DNA of 64,000 nt from Reticulascus tulasneorum. Taxonomy: Eukaryota > Ascomycota > Sordariomycetes > Glomerellales > Reticulascaceae. Below the pieces are notes generated by a model. It was not told the DNA's origin. It saw only the letters and a list, made by a program, of their open reading frames with translations, and searched no databases. A program made the translations under genes and the position numbers. This document shows positions 20,694 to 32,284 of this stretch, piece by piece. The stretch is taken from assembly GCA_001557505.1 (NCBI GenBank), contig LSAX01000004.1, forward strand, positions 1,364,001-1,428,000. The letters are read 5' to 3'. The first letter of the stretch is position 1, and the number at the start of each line of letters is the position of its first letter.

Positions 20694-21870
20694 TCATCTG
20701 GGATCCGTCGCCTCCTCCGAGCCGCCCCCATTTTTCTTGGGCTTGATGAGGAGCACAATGAACATCCCCGCTACGATTATCAACAGCAAGAGTATGATCT
20801 TTCTCTTGGTGGTTTTCTTCTGATATCCCGATGCAACGACGAGTTCCTTCTCGGCGCCCTTCACGTCTGTGGCCATCCGCTCCACATTGTAGTCTATCCT
20901 GTCGAGCATAGTCCCTTGATCTATGACCATTGTTTGCAGATCTCTGAATAGGTCAGAAAGTTCGATGATGCCCTGAGCAATATCTTCGATCTCCCGCTCC
21001 CTTTGGATGATGGCTGCGTCGTTCGAGTGAAGCAGCTTTTGCTGGGAGGTCGCCTGAAGCGTTGATTGTGAAAACGACCTATCGGCATCGGACTCGAGCA
21101 TCGACGGGTCCATGTATGAACTCGGTTGCGGTGTGGAGCCGCGTTCGCCAGGGCTTATACTTCCAAGGCCACTCATTCCACGTAGTTCTAAAGGGATCTT
21201 GTCAGATAGGCGTTAAGAAATAAAAGGGCATGTACCGTACTCTTCAAGTAAGCGCTCTGCTTCTTTCTAAAGTTTGCGCTCGCATCCTGCACACGCGTAG
21301 CTAGGGATGTCTGGATGTTCTTGGCCATAGTCTCTTCTGCATTGCTTATGGTTCCCTGCTGCCTCGATTCCCTGACCATCTGTTCCACGCGCTGGATACA
21401 GCGATGGCATTCGTGGAACCCTCGAGTGATTTGCTGGGTGAGCTTCTCGATCTCACCCTCCTCTGCCTTCTTCGTTTCCTCATCGTTGAAGCCCGGGAGG
21501 ACATGTTTCTGATGCAAGCGTTCCAAAGCCTGGCCCCTTTTGGCAATGTCGGTAAGCAAATCGGTGATCTCGTCGGAAACATCAGCCCATCTTGGAGGGA
21601 GTAGGTCCATCTCTATCACAGCATCCCCATCGTCTTCGAATGCGCCGGCGGAAAGCAGCCCCCTAGTGTCATCTTGGGGATAGCTGCTGCCCGCGAAGCT
21701 GTCTGAGAAGCCATTTCCTCCGGCTGGTCCAGCGCTAAACTTTGTCCGTTTTGTCGGATGGTGCGCGTACGACTGCCGATAGGAAATGTATCTTGGCGAG
21801 CGTCAGATCACAGAGAGAGGGTCAAGACGAGGGGCCGGGAAACGTACAAATTGGTGCGGTCTCGCCACAT
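20694..21870 (-). CDS. TLG2: Tlg2/syntaxin-16 family t-SNARE
   Basis: Exons are 21848-21870, 21241-21791 and 20694-21187; the product is 355 aa. The N-terminus MWRDRTNLYISYRQSYAHH is the conserved Tlg2 peptide, the site used for Vps45 (Sec1/Munc18) binding in characterised members. A Habc-like helical region spans about 70-190 and a Qa-SNARE motif about 250-315, with the central-layer Gln at about 282 in VIDQGTMLDRID. A C-terminal membrane anchor lies at about 322-339 and a short lumenal tail follows. Tlg2 mediates fusion of endosome-derived vesicles with the trans-Golgi network. It is divergent from calmodulin. Confidence 0.95.
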
Positions 21871-22620
21871 GGCGGACGCAGATGGGTGCACTTAATGCTC
21901 GTCAACCTGGCAGTATATCGAGGTGGACGTGTCGAAGGCCTGGATTGTCATGGACGCCATACATGGATGGGTTCAAGAGACCATGTGTTCAGTCGAGGCG
22001 CAAGCTGTCAAGGTTGGATGATTGCACGGCACGGATCCGCTAAAGCTCCAGCTGCATTCTTTACAGGTGGTTTTAGTGGGTGGGTAAGGTGCTCTCAGGT
22101 TGTCAGTCCCAATGGCTTCCACCCGGGGAAGAGCCGATTATCACCTGAGGAATTGAACAAGTAAGGTACGGAGTACTCCGTACAGAGTACGTATTGCGTC
22201 ACGGCCTCACAGGCTTTGCGGATGTAGCCGCTGACATATTCTTCCTGGAGGTGATACATACAGTGGGCACAGTGTTCGACACCGTGTAAAGGCTGACTAG
22301 CAAACAGTACGACTCTTTTTGGCGTTCTCCTGAATGCCCTGCGACTGGCTCCCTCCCCCCGGGCGGCGAACCACCACATACTCTTTGCCGTTGCCTCTGC
22401 CTGAGGTGACCCTCTTTTGCCTGACCGTTCCCCAGTGTCGTCTGCCCCCCATTCTCCCACGAGCCGCACACTAAAGAAAAGCTTCCCCAAGTCAACCAGC
22501 GACACCTGGCTCAGACCTGCGAACGAACGATCTTGCCTTATCTTTACTCTTTGCGGTCTCCAAACTACGAGTTGATCTAGAGCTACGACGCTTTTCGAGA
22601 CGTTATCGCAGCCGCCCAAC
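21871..22620. promoter_or_regulatory. Shared divergent promoter region: TLG2 / calmodulin
   Basis: The interval is 750 bp between divergent start codons. It contains an 18-bp perfect palindrome at 22166-22183 and a C/T-rich stretch nearer calmodulin that is probably its 5' UTR. Confidence 0.6.
22166..22183. repeat. 18-bp perfect palindrome GTACGGAGTACTCCGTAC
   Basis: The sequence equals its own reverse complement across all 18 bases and is followed closely by another GTAC-containing word. It lies in the TLG2-calmodulin intergenic region and could be a dimeric protein-binding site; the CGGAGTACTCCG core is a word I associate with fungal promoters and repeats. Confidence 0.85.
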
Positions 22621-23593
22621 ATGGTTAGTAACCAACTTTGTGCCAACTTTTAGGGACTCCCCGCGGCTGAGGGGCTCGTTTGCCATGTTTTTTCGACGAT
22701 AGCTGAACTGACTTGTCCCGACCCAGGCTGACTCCCTCACCGAAGAGCAAGTCTCCGAGTTTAAGGAGGCATTCTCCCTTTTCGTAAGTAATCCGCATCT
22801 AATAACTTTGTCGCTGCTGTCTTTGTCTCTCGTCTACTTTAAACTTGGCTTCCAGATCCGCTGACACTCAATACAGGACAAAGATGGCGATGGTCAGTAC
22901 CTACTCTCCCGTGACGCCGGCCCAAATGCCCTCACTTTGCTACTTTGCCGTTTGCGCCTTTGCCCTTCCATATACGAGCATAATTCGGCTGTGGGCATTG
23001 TACAGGTACATGTAGAAATGGCATTAAGCTAAATGAGGCGGATAGGACAAATCACAACCAAGGAATTGGGCACCGTTATGCGTTCTCTGGGACAGAATCC
23101 CTCCGAATCCGAGCTCCAGGACATGATCAACGAAGTCGATGCCGACAACAATGGAACCATCGATTTCCCTGGTATGTGGCTAATGAGAAGTTGAATCCGT
23201 ACGCTGCGGCTGACACTACTCCAAAACAGAGTTCTTGACCATGATGGCCAGGAAGATGAAGGATACTGATTCTGAGGAAGAAATCCGAGAAGCTTTTAAG
23301 GTATATCATTGCTGGATAGTCGGCGAAGGTTGCTGACCCTTGTAGGTCTTCGACCGTGACAACAATGGCTTCATCTCTGCTGCGGAGCTCCGCCATGTGA
23401 TGACATCCATTGGTGAAAAGCTCACAGATGACGAGGTGGACGAGATGATTCGCGAAGCCGACCAGGATGGTGATGGTCGGATTGACTGTAGGGGCACCTT
23501 TTCCCGACATGACAAGCTACCGTCCAGTGACCACCAGCTGACCTCCTCTCCCACGCAGACAACGAGTTTGTGCAGCTCATGATGCAGAAGTAA
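22621..23593 (+). CDS. Calmodulin
   Basis: Seven exons: 22621-22623 (ATG only), 22727-22783, 22877-22892, 23046-23171, 23230-23300, 23346-23487 and 23559-23593. They sum to exactly 149 codons plus stop, the canonical calmodulin length. Four EF-hands are visible: [36 protein letters not shown] and [12 protein letters not shown]. The protein ends in VQLMMQK. Calmodulin is the cytosolic Ca2+ sensor that activates calcineurin, CaM kinases and myosins. All introns are GT-AG; the last donor is GTAGGG. No residue looks aberrant. Confidence 0.98.
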
Positions 23594-24863
23594 CTTATAA
23601 CTCTCGCGCCCGACTCGCCGGTAAAGATCTCCCCATTTGGCTTTCGGCGGGAATGGTGTAATGATTTGCTTTTTCTCGCTATCGGGCGGGGGTCGGCCGT
23701 ATGCCTCCCTAGATCTGGCCAGCCACAGGGTGTTTCCTCCTTTCGAACATCGGAGTTGCTGCTCGAGGATATTCAGTGAAAGAATGGGAATGATAACGGG
23801 ATGGATGGGTCCTATGCTTACTTCTTACTGCACGCGCTTGTCAAGTTACATTCTCGCTCTCTCATGAATCATGAAGGCTTCCCAAGAAAAGAGTTTTTAT
23901 TTTGTGAGACTGGGAGTTTCGCCTAGATTGGAATCTTCCTTCATCAGCGAATGCAAAAAGTCAATTTTGAAGCCCTCACTCGTTTCATTCTCGCTCGGGT
24001 TGTAAATGTAGTACTCGGCGAGTTGGTCACCAGGCAGGATGCAACAGGTCCATCCACGAAGTTTTTAGCGCTCCGTTACTCATGCCGAATGGTCCATGAC
24101 CTTCCAGGAGCTACTCCATAAGATCTGTTCTCATATCACATCTGCATGAACCATTACGTGCCGAGTATAGAAATGGTGCGATTGGTGGGCGGCTGTCATG
24201 AAGGCGTGAATGGATGTAGCGAATGTCTCTCGTCAACGGGTTGGTGTCAACAGCATCGGGCAAATTCGCCAACACTGACGTACATAACCGATAGCTAGAT
24301 CATTTCAGCCCTACGAGATCTAGAGCCCTCGTCCCACTAAAATGCCGTGCTTCTTTTCCTTGTGTGGTTACCACGACGCGGGAAGTTTCTATGATAGGAT
24401 CTCAATTTAGACAGCTAAGCACGGCACTGACTGGTCCTTGGCAGGGCTGCAGTGCACAGCCTCATTGACCCCTCAGCGCCCCTGCAACGCTATAATGATA
24501 ATCGCAGTTTCGTTATATTGGGAGGTGCCATGATGTCCGTCCCCCGAACGCAGGTAATTACTCACTCGCACAGATGGCTTTTTGTTCCCTCTCTCAGTTG
24601 TACGTTGCACTGTTCAACGAGCAATTTGCCGCCTTCCTGACACTCTTTCAAGGTCGTGCTTCACTTGCTATTAGCTGCTGTTGGGAATCAATCGGCTGAA
24701 TTGGCATATTGTCGAAAGTCTTGTTGTCACTTTCCGGATGCTCGTGCTTGAGTTGATCCAATCGACCGAATTAACATGAAGCTCCACAAGACCTAAAACC
24801 TTACTTGAGGTTTCGTGTATGCCCCAGGGTTGGCATTGCATCGCTGGACTCGAGTCACAAGTC
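23594..24863. other. Intergenic: calmodulin 3' UTR and mannosidase promoter
   Basis: No gene or RNA was recognised. The left few hundred bases are probably the calmodulin 3' UTR. Confidence 0.55.
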
Positions 24864-26678
24864 ATGGCTGGACTTCGGCGTTGGCGTGGTATCCTATCTG
24901 TGGCTGCTGTCTGGACAATCGGAGCCTGGTATTTGCTTGGACCTCCATCGTCCTTCAAGAGTCAGGAATCGAGGCCGGCCGTGGGTGTTGCGCCGCTGCT
25001 GCACTGGCAGAAATCTCCAGACCATTACCCAGTGACGTCTTACCTTGCACTACCAACAGGCAAGGCGGAAACCAAGATTCCCAGAATCCAAGCAACTGCT
25101 CCTCGAGAGAGCGATGGTGCCCACCAGCTCCGTTTGAATCGATTAAGGGCCGTCAAGGAGAGCTTTGAGCATAGCTGGACCGGCTACAAAAAACACGCAT
25201 GGCTAAAGGACGAGGTTACACCCCTTACTGGGAAGTCCAAAAATCCATTTGGTGGATGGGCGGCAACGCTAGTCGATGCGCTCGACACCATTTGGATTAT
25301 GGGGATGAAAGATGACTTCGCCCGGGCTGTTGAAGCGTGTGATTCCATCGATTTCTCGACCACTGGGACACAAGAAATCAACGTTTTCGAGACCACGATA
25401 CGTTATCTCGGCGGGTTCCTAGCCAGCTATGAATTGAGCGAGAAGCAGTACCCGAGCTTGCTGGCCAAAGCCGTGCAGGTTGCCGACCTACTCATGTCTG
25501 CTTTTGATACGCCCAACCGGCTGCCGGTTACGAGATGGGACTGGCAGGACTACGTACGAGGAGGACGCCAGGAGGCCCCTCGCATGATGTTAGTCTCGGA
25601 AATCGGCTCCCTGAGCCTCGAGTTCACGAAATTATCGCAACTGACCGGGGATGTGCGATACTATGATGCTGTACAACGTATTTCAGACATATTTACCAAG
25701 AGTCAGCTGAATACTCGTCTTCCGGGCATGTGGCCGATCGTCGTTGATGCTGGAAATGCCGATTTCACCCTGGGCAACTCCTTCAGCCTTGGCGGCATGT
25801 CAGACTCGCTGTATGAGTATTTTCCAAAGCAGTACCTTATCTTAGGTGGTCTGATAGATCAGCCTCGAAAGCTCTACGAAGGATTCATTGAGGTTGCTAA
25901 GGAGCACCTTTTCTGGCGGGCTCTTAATCCTTTCGGTTACCCGGTGATAATATCAGGAAATGTTCAAGTTACTGGCCCAAAAGACGAGGTAACTATCACG
26001 CCTACCCATCATGGCCAACATCTTACTTGTTTTGCTGGGGGAATGGTCGGACTAGCCAGTCGCATTTTCCAGCGTCCAGATGATCTCGAGATCGCCATTC
26101 AGCTTACTGATGGGTGCGTGTGGGCGTATAACTCGACGACTTCCGGGATTGGCCCGGAGATATTCGAGTTCATCCCTTGCGGACACGTTGCTGAAAGCCC
26201 TGGAGGCGAGAAGTGCAAATGGAGCGAGACAAAGTGGCGTGCCGCGATCCGGGAGCATTGGTGGCCGTCAAATGCCGAGAATGAGTCCGCTCCGACTCCT
26301 GAGCAAATTAGCGACCTCATCAAGACTCAGCGCCTCCCGCCAGGCATGGTCAACATCCAGGATCGACGATACATCCTACGGCCAGAAGCAATTGAATCTG
26401 TCTTTATGATGTATCGTATCACAGGCGATGCGCAATGGATGGACAAGGCGTGGCAGATGTTTACTAGCATCAACAAACTCACCCGGACACGGGTTGCAGC
26501 AGCAGCTCTAGATGACGTTACAAAGAAACGCCCGGCCCAACTCGATAGCATGGAGAGCTTCTGGCTGGCTGAGACGCTGAAGTATTTCTACCTCATCTTC
26601 GGCGAGTGGGATGTGATTGATCTAGACGAATGGGTGTTAAACACGGAAGCCCACCCCCTAAGACGTCCAGACACGTAG
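24864..26678 (+). CDS. Class I alpha-1,2-mannosidase (GH47), type II membrane protein
   Basis: This intronless gene encodes 604 aa from 24864. MAGLRRWRGILSVAAVWTIG gives a short basic cytosolic tail and a signal anchor, and its ATG has a good context (G at -3 and +4); an upstream in-frame ATG at 24819 would add 15 residues. The GH47 domain (about 90-600) shows NPFGGWAATLVDALDTIWIMG, FETTIRYLGGFLASYEL, FTLGNSFSLGGMSDSLYEYFPKQ, RPEAIES and the terminal SFWLAETLKYFYLIF and NTEAHPL, whose Thr helps bind the catalytic Ca2+ in known enzymes. These enzymes trim alpha-1,2-linked mannose from N-glycans in the ER/Golgi lumen. The subgroup (ER versus Golgi) is not settled. Confidence 0.93.
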   Translation: MAGLRRWRGILSVAAVWTIGAWYLLGPPSSFKSQESRPAVGVAPLLHWQKSPDHYPVTSYLALPTGKAETKIPRIQATAPRESDGAHQLRLNRLRAVKESFEHSWTGYKKHAWLKDEVTPLTGKSKNPFGGWAATLVDALDTIWIMGMKDDFARAVEACDSIDFSTTGTQEINVFETTIRYLGGFLASYELSEKQYPSLLAKAVQVADLLMSAFDTPNRLPVTRWDWQDYVRGGRQEAPRMMLVSEIGSLSLEFTKLSQLTGDVRYYDAVQRISDIFTKSQLNTRLPGMWPIVVDAGNADFTLGNSFSLGGMSDSLYEYFPKQYLILGGLIDQPRKLYEGFIEVAKEHLFWRALNPFGYPVIISGNVQVTGPKDEVTITPTHHGQHLTCFAGGMVGLASRIFQRPDDLEIAIQLTDGCVWAYNSTTSGIGPEIFEFIPCGHVAESPGGEKCKWSETKWRAAIREHWWPSNAENESAPTPEQISDLIKTQRLPPGMVNIQDRRYILRPEAIESVFMMYRITGDAQWMDKAWQMFTSINKLTRTRVAAAALDDVTKKRPAQLDSMESFWLAETLKYFYLIFGEWDVIDLDEWVLNTEAHPLRRPDT

Positions 26679-27538
26679 ATAAATCTGAGATCTGGTCGGA
26701 AACTACAGACAGTAGTATCCTTTTGATTCTAAGCAGACTGCTCAAATAAACCTTTTACTGTTAACATAAGTGTGGCATAGCTACGAAGACACGTTTTGAA
26801 TTGCTGCTCCCAACCATAGTTCAGTATTAGATAGTAAAAAATACAAGATAATTCTCCGCATTATTGTACCTATGTATGATGCCTATATTTAGAGGTTGAT
26901 GCTAACCAGAAAGCTGGACAAAGTCTGCATCAGAACGTTTGTCGAATGGGTCGCTTCTGGCGTCTTTTTCAGTAACAGGATCATTCACAAATTCTACAGG
27001 AATAATAATGAGCGGAGGAATCTAAAACATTGCTTGCGACCAAGCAATGCCGGGCATATCTCAAAGCTCTTCCTCTCCAGTGGCTATCCTACCTTAGGCA
27101 ATGAACATTGCACTGAATATACACCTTCTCAAAGACTGTTATCTCAGTAATCTAAGCCATGCGAACGAGAACTGGCTGCTATGTAGAATCCCCAGCCAAA
27201 TCTACACACTATCAAATTTTGTCACGTTAAGGTAAGCGGTTCTAGTTGTGGAGGGGCCATAGTAGGAGTGCCTGATAAACAAGGCCATAATAATTAGCCA
27301 TTGCCCCACAGCCCTGACGGCGGCATGCCTGTTAACGATACGAATGCCTCCATAAGATACTCTAGACTAGGCGGTGCATATACTTGTCAGTTCTCTCATG
27401 AGCCGCTACCCCATCAACACGGAAATTCGCACCACGACTGAACAGCAGCGAAGGCGCCAGCGAACACCCCCGTTCAACTCGCTTCGTCTTGGCTAGGTCC
27501 ATTCACCTAGGCCCTACGAGGGCCTCTCCTCGCCCAGC
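26679..27538. other. Intergenic: mannosidase 3' flank and AP-1 gamma promoter
   Basis: An AATAAA poly(A) hexamer lies at 26745-26750, 67 bp after the mannosidase stop. No gene was recognised. Confidence 0.6.
26745..26750 (+). terminator. Candidate poly(A) signal AATAAA of the GH47 gene
   Basis: A perfect AATAAA lies 67 bp downstream of the stop codon in an A/T-rich stretch. Fungal poly(A) signals are loose, so this is only a candidate. Confidence 0.4.
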
Positions 27539-30265
27539 ATGAGTTCCTGTACGAAACCCACAGCCAGCCCCCAGGCGCAAGAGCTGACTGATGTTGTGCT
27601 ATAGTAAAACAATTCATCCGCAATGTCCGAGCCGCGAAGACGATTGCAGATGAGCGAGCAGTTATCCAAAAGGAGAGCGCAGCGATCCGAGCAAGCTTCA
27701 GGGAGGAGAGCGGCGACCATACTGTCCGGTGAGTTTGGGATTGTTCTCTGTCGTTTTGCGTGGACGGCCGCTGACTGATTTATCCAGACGGAACAACGTT
27801 GCAAAGCTTCTATACCTCTTCACTCTCGGCGAGAGAACGCATTTCGGACAAATAGAATGTCTCAAGCTTCTTGCTTCCCCAAGATTCGCGGACAAGCGAT
27901 TGGGCCATTTGGCCACAAGCTTACTCCTTGACGAGAATCAAGAGGTTCTGACTCTCGTCACGAACTCCCTGAAGAAGTACGAGCTACATTGAGCCCTGGC
28001 GCGCTGTGACAAGAAGCTAACAGGTGTAGCGATCTCGCCCACTCCAACCAGTATGTCGTCGGACTTGCACTTTGTACGCTTGGCAACATCGCTTCGGTTG
28101 AGATGTCTAGAGATCTCTTTGCCGAAGTCGAGACCTGCGTCAGTACATCCAATCCATACATCAGGAGGAAAGCGGCTCTTTGCGCGATGCGGATATGTCG
28201 AAAGGTGCCTGATCTACAGGAGCACTTCATCGAAAAGGCCTCTCAACTCCTCTCTGACCGAAACCACGGCGTCTTATTGTGCGGCTTGACACTTGTGACA
28301 AGCCTGTGTGAGGCCGACGAAGAAGAGGGTGGTGACGAAACCAGCGTGGAAAAGTTCAAGCAATTCGTGCCCGGCCTGGTACGGACGCTTAAAGGGCTTG
28401 CGACGTCGGGATATGCACCTGAGCACGATGTCACTGGCATCACTGATCCTTTCGTTCAGGTCAAGATTCTGCGCCTTCTTCGGGTTCTTGCTGTGGGCGA
28501 TGCCCAGGTGACCGAGCAAATCAACGACATTCTTGCGCAGGTTGCCACGAACACGGACCCCTCCAAGAACGTTGGCAACTCCATTCTCTACGAAGCAGTG
28601 CGGACAATTCTCGATATTGAGGCCGATTCAGGTCTACGCGTGTTGGGCGTCAATATTTTGGGCAAGTTCTTGTCTAACCGGGACAACAACATCCGCTATG
28701 TCGCTCTGAACACTCTCATCAAGGTTGTGGCCATTGAGCCGAACGCTGTCCAGCGGCACCGAAACACCATACTCGAGTGCCTCAGAGATCCCGATATCAG
28801 CATTAGAAGGAGAGCACTAGACTTGAGTTTTACCCTCATCAACGAAAGCAATGTTCGAGTCCTTATCCGCGAACTACTTGCGTTCCTGGAAGTCGCCGAC
28901 AACGAGTTCAAGCCAACCATGACAAGTCAAATAGGCATAGCGGCTGATCGATATGCCCCCAATAAACGATGGCATGTTGACACTATGCTGCGGGTACTCA
29001 CTCTGGCTGGCAACTTTGTCAAAGAGCAGATCATGTCTTCCTTTATCCGTCTAGTTGCTACGACTCCAGAACTTCAAACTTACGCAGTACAGAAGCTCTA
29101 CACCAACTTGAAGAAAGACATCACCCAGGAGAGTCTGACGCAAGCAGGAGCTTGGTGTATCGGAGAGTACGGCGATGCTCTGTTGAAGGGCGGCCAGTAT
29201 GAAGAGGAAGAGCTCGTACAGGAAGTCAAGGAACACGAAATCGTCGACTTGTTCTCGTCCATCCTCAACAGCAGTTATGCCACACAAGTTTCAACCGAAT
29301 ATATTGTGACGGCCATGATGAAGTTGACAACGAGGCTATCTGATCCGGCTCAAGTTGAAAGGCTCCGTCGGCTACTGCAGACCAACCAGACAAACTTGGA
29401 CGTCGAAGTACAGCAAAGAGCTGTAGAGTATGGCAACTTGTTCTCGTACGACCAAATCCGCCGTGGAGTTCTCGAAAAGATGCCACCTCCCCAGATCAAG
29501 GAGGAGTCTCGAGTTCTGGGTGCCGCGGCGAAGAAGTCCACGAAGGCTTCTACCAGGAAACCCAAGGCCGTCAAGCAGACGGAACAAGACTTGCTCTTCG
29601 ATCTTATGGATGCTCCTGCTGCATCCCCGACGAACGGCTCCCAGACGAACACGGATCTTCTCGCTGATATCCTAGGCAGCAGCACCTCTCCAGCCCCAAG
29701 CTCAACCTCTCCGCCTCCTCAGCAATCGAACGTGGCTTCAATCATGGACCTCTTCTCGCAAGGATCAACATCATCCCCCGCTCCCTCTTCTTCTAATATG
29801 GATCTTATGTCCTCAATGGTTGCCACTCCGCCTCCACAGGCGATGTCTCTCTCACAGGCACCAGCGGGTATCCCATGCTATGACGCAAATGACCTCAACA
29901 TAACCTTCCAGATCCAACGGAACGCCGAGGGCATGATACAAGCCATAGCACGATTCAAGAACAGGTCTGGCTCGGCTTCCCTGTCGAATGTAGGGTTGCA
30001 GGCTGCTGTTCCTAAATCTCAAAAGTTGCAACTCATGGGCATCTCGAGCACTGATTTGGGACCTGGTGCTGAGGCTACCCAGACGATGAGGGTATCTGGG
30101 GCGAAAGGAGTAAGTATAACCCTATAACGCATGCCTTGGTTGAATTCTGCGATGATGCTTACATTGCACTTTTAATAGCCGCTACGACTACGTCTGAGAA
30201 TTGGATATAGTCACCCATCCGCTGGGGAGGTAGTGGATCAAGTGAACTGGTCGGAGCCATCTTGA
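27539..30265 (+). CDS. APL4: AP-1 complex subunit gamma (gamma-adaptin, Apl4)
   Basis: Exons are 27539-27548, 27605-27728, 27788-27976, 28030-30109 and 30179-30265; the product is 829 aa. The start [24 protein letters not shown] and the block [25 protein letters not shown] are diagnostic for gamma-adaptin. An armadillo-like trunk spans about 1-580. A Pro/Ser/Thr-rich hinge (about 590-710) carries acidic DLL/DLF motifs ([17 protein letters not shown]) that can contact clathrin or accessory factors. A C-terminal ear (about 715-829) follows. AP-1 selects cargo and recruits clathrin at the trans-Golgi network and endosomes. The first coding exon is only 10 nt. Clathrin light chain and Tlg2 lie within about 12 kb. 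Confidence 0.95.
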
Positions 30266-31006
30266 AATGGTTTTGGAGCAGAGCGGTAGTAGTTGAACAT
30301 GTACCAATGGGGCCACATAAAAGCAAGCCGTTACCACCTTGAACTGGTGCAGTATGGTTTCAATAGACAACATTTTGAGTTTCACGCAGGTTCATCTATC
30401 CACACGTGCAAAATTCAAACCCTGCTCTCCGTCGCCAGTTTGCCTGTGAGCAAACTTGTAGACTCGAGCAAGGCTTGGACAAGGCTATCGAATTTTAATA
30501 CTAACGAAACCTATGTAAAGCTGTCGAGCGCATTGCTTGTCCTCTTTCTCGGCTCGAGTCAGCTTTTCTTGGAACTACCGGAAAGTTTATGTTGCAGCAA
30601 TGCCCCCCCAAAGCCTGTGTTGTGTGCTTGATGGTAACCTTCCACGTTAACATGAAATCCCGTAAAGAACAAGACGGGCAGTGTATAAATACAAACGAAT
30701 TACGTCAAGTTTGGATTCCTGACCTTGACAGATTCTGACCCAAAGTCCGGAAATACAGCTTTCGCAGTGCTAGTTAGTGCCTTGCGTGAGCGCCGCATTT
30801 CAACCCGATTCACCCAGGAAATATTGGCGAGACGTAGTACTCGTCTACAATCATTCTCACCCAACATTACAATCTCGGGGTTTGATGACAATTTTCATTC
30901 CGATACTAGGAACGAATATATGCTTAAGCACTCCGCTCGAAGAATATTCCTGGTATAAGCGTAGGAAGGATATCGTAGACGACAATTAACACACTAACGA
31001 GGCGCC
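30266..31006. other. Intergenic: AP-1 gamma 3' flank and OXNAD promoter
   Basis: No recognisable gene or RNA. Confidence 0.55.
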
Positions 31007-31995
31007 ATGGCATCATCTCCCGGGAAGGAGACGCATATAGAGAGAACAGCGGATGAGCCGCGAGAACCGGTATGTGAAACAAACTCATTGATAGGGCAAC
31101 TTATTCTCACATAATGATCATAGAGTCTGCATACTGTTCGTATCACAAGAATCGACGAAGTGAACCCGGCCATTCGCGTGTTCCGACTAGGAACCAAGGA
31201 CAATGCTCCCATTAAGGTACGCAACCATCACAAAGCGCTCTCGGTTGCTTCGGCCGCTACTCTTACATTGTTTAGTTCATCCCCGGTCAATGGCTCGACG
31301 TTTTCGTGCCAGGTATACCCAAACCTGGAGGCTTTACAGTAACCTCCTCTCCGTCAAAAGCGGGTTCCACTTCCGCATACCTCGAGCTCGCAATCCAGAA
31401 ATCGCCAGATAACCCAGCCGCCGCCTGGCTCTGGCAGCCGATACCACAGATAACAGGCGCCGAACTCCAGGTCCGAGTCGGTGGCAGTTTCGTTTGGCCA
31501 CCACCCGTGGGCATCGCTTCGATCAAGAAAGTCGTCCTCGTCGCGGGAGGTGTGGGCATCAATCCGTTGATCAGCATAGTGAGCCACTTAGCAGAGCAGG
31601 ACCATGTTTATGATGTGCAATTCTTCTATTCGACCAAGGTATCAGGGCGGCCTGATTCGGAGAGCATCTTGTTTCTCGAGCGACTAGCGACTATCTTTGG
31701 GAGGGAGAAGGTGACCGGGCAATTGCATCTGTTCGTAACTGGTTTGGACGAGAAGATGACTAGGGCAGAAGGGGGGTATATTGTGTCCTGCAACGAGTTG
31801 GATGTAGCATTCGAGCCGCGTCGAATCTCGCTATCGGATTTGGAAGCTGTTCTTGGCACGCCAAAAGACCGGTTAGAGACAATAGTTTATGTATGTGGTG
31901 TGCCGTCTATGACTGACTGGTTAGTCTCGCAACTTCTTGCGGCCGAGGGATTGAACATGCCGAAGCAGAACGTACTGTATGAAAAATGGTGGTAA
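31007..31995 (+). CDS. OXNAD1-like oxidoreductase (FAD/NAD(P)-binding reductase family)
   Basis: Exons are 31007-31069, 31124-31216 and 31276-31995; the product is 291 aa. A flavin-binding barrel with FIPGQWLDVFVPG and GGFTVTSSP is followed by a Rossmann-type NAD(P)-binding domain with LVAGGVGINPLISI (about 140-154) and the C-terminal YVCGVPSMTDWL. This is the ferredoxin-NADP reductase-like fold of OXNAD1 proteins, many of which are mitochondrial and of unknown substrate. No clear targeting peptide or 2Fe-2S domain is present, so partner and location remain open. Confidence 0.87.
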
Positions 31996-32284
31996 CGCCC
32001 GGATGGATCTATTTCAACTTGGCGTGCAAGATGGATGATATGACAGCCTCACATTGAAGTAGCAAGCAATTATAATGGCTTGAGGTCTATCCGATGCTAA
32101 AGCTTTGCGCGATGGTTTATTTATTACATGGCCATTGCAAACACCTATGTGTTCATTTGTGAGAAGAGAACACGACAAGAATCTACGGCCTGATCACTTC
32201 TGCCCCGTGACGCGATGTAGCGAGTATGGCGAAACAGCACGGAGACAGCCATATTGAGAATGACAGGCTCGGCCCACTTTCCCT

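Noticed and set aside
20592..20951. 119-aa plus-strand ORF over the TLG2 3' exon
   Set aside because: Antisense to the conserved SNARE and membrane-anchor coding sequence.
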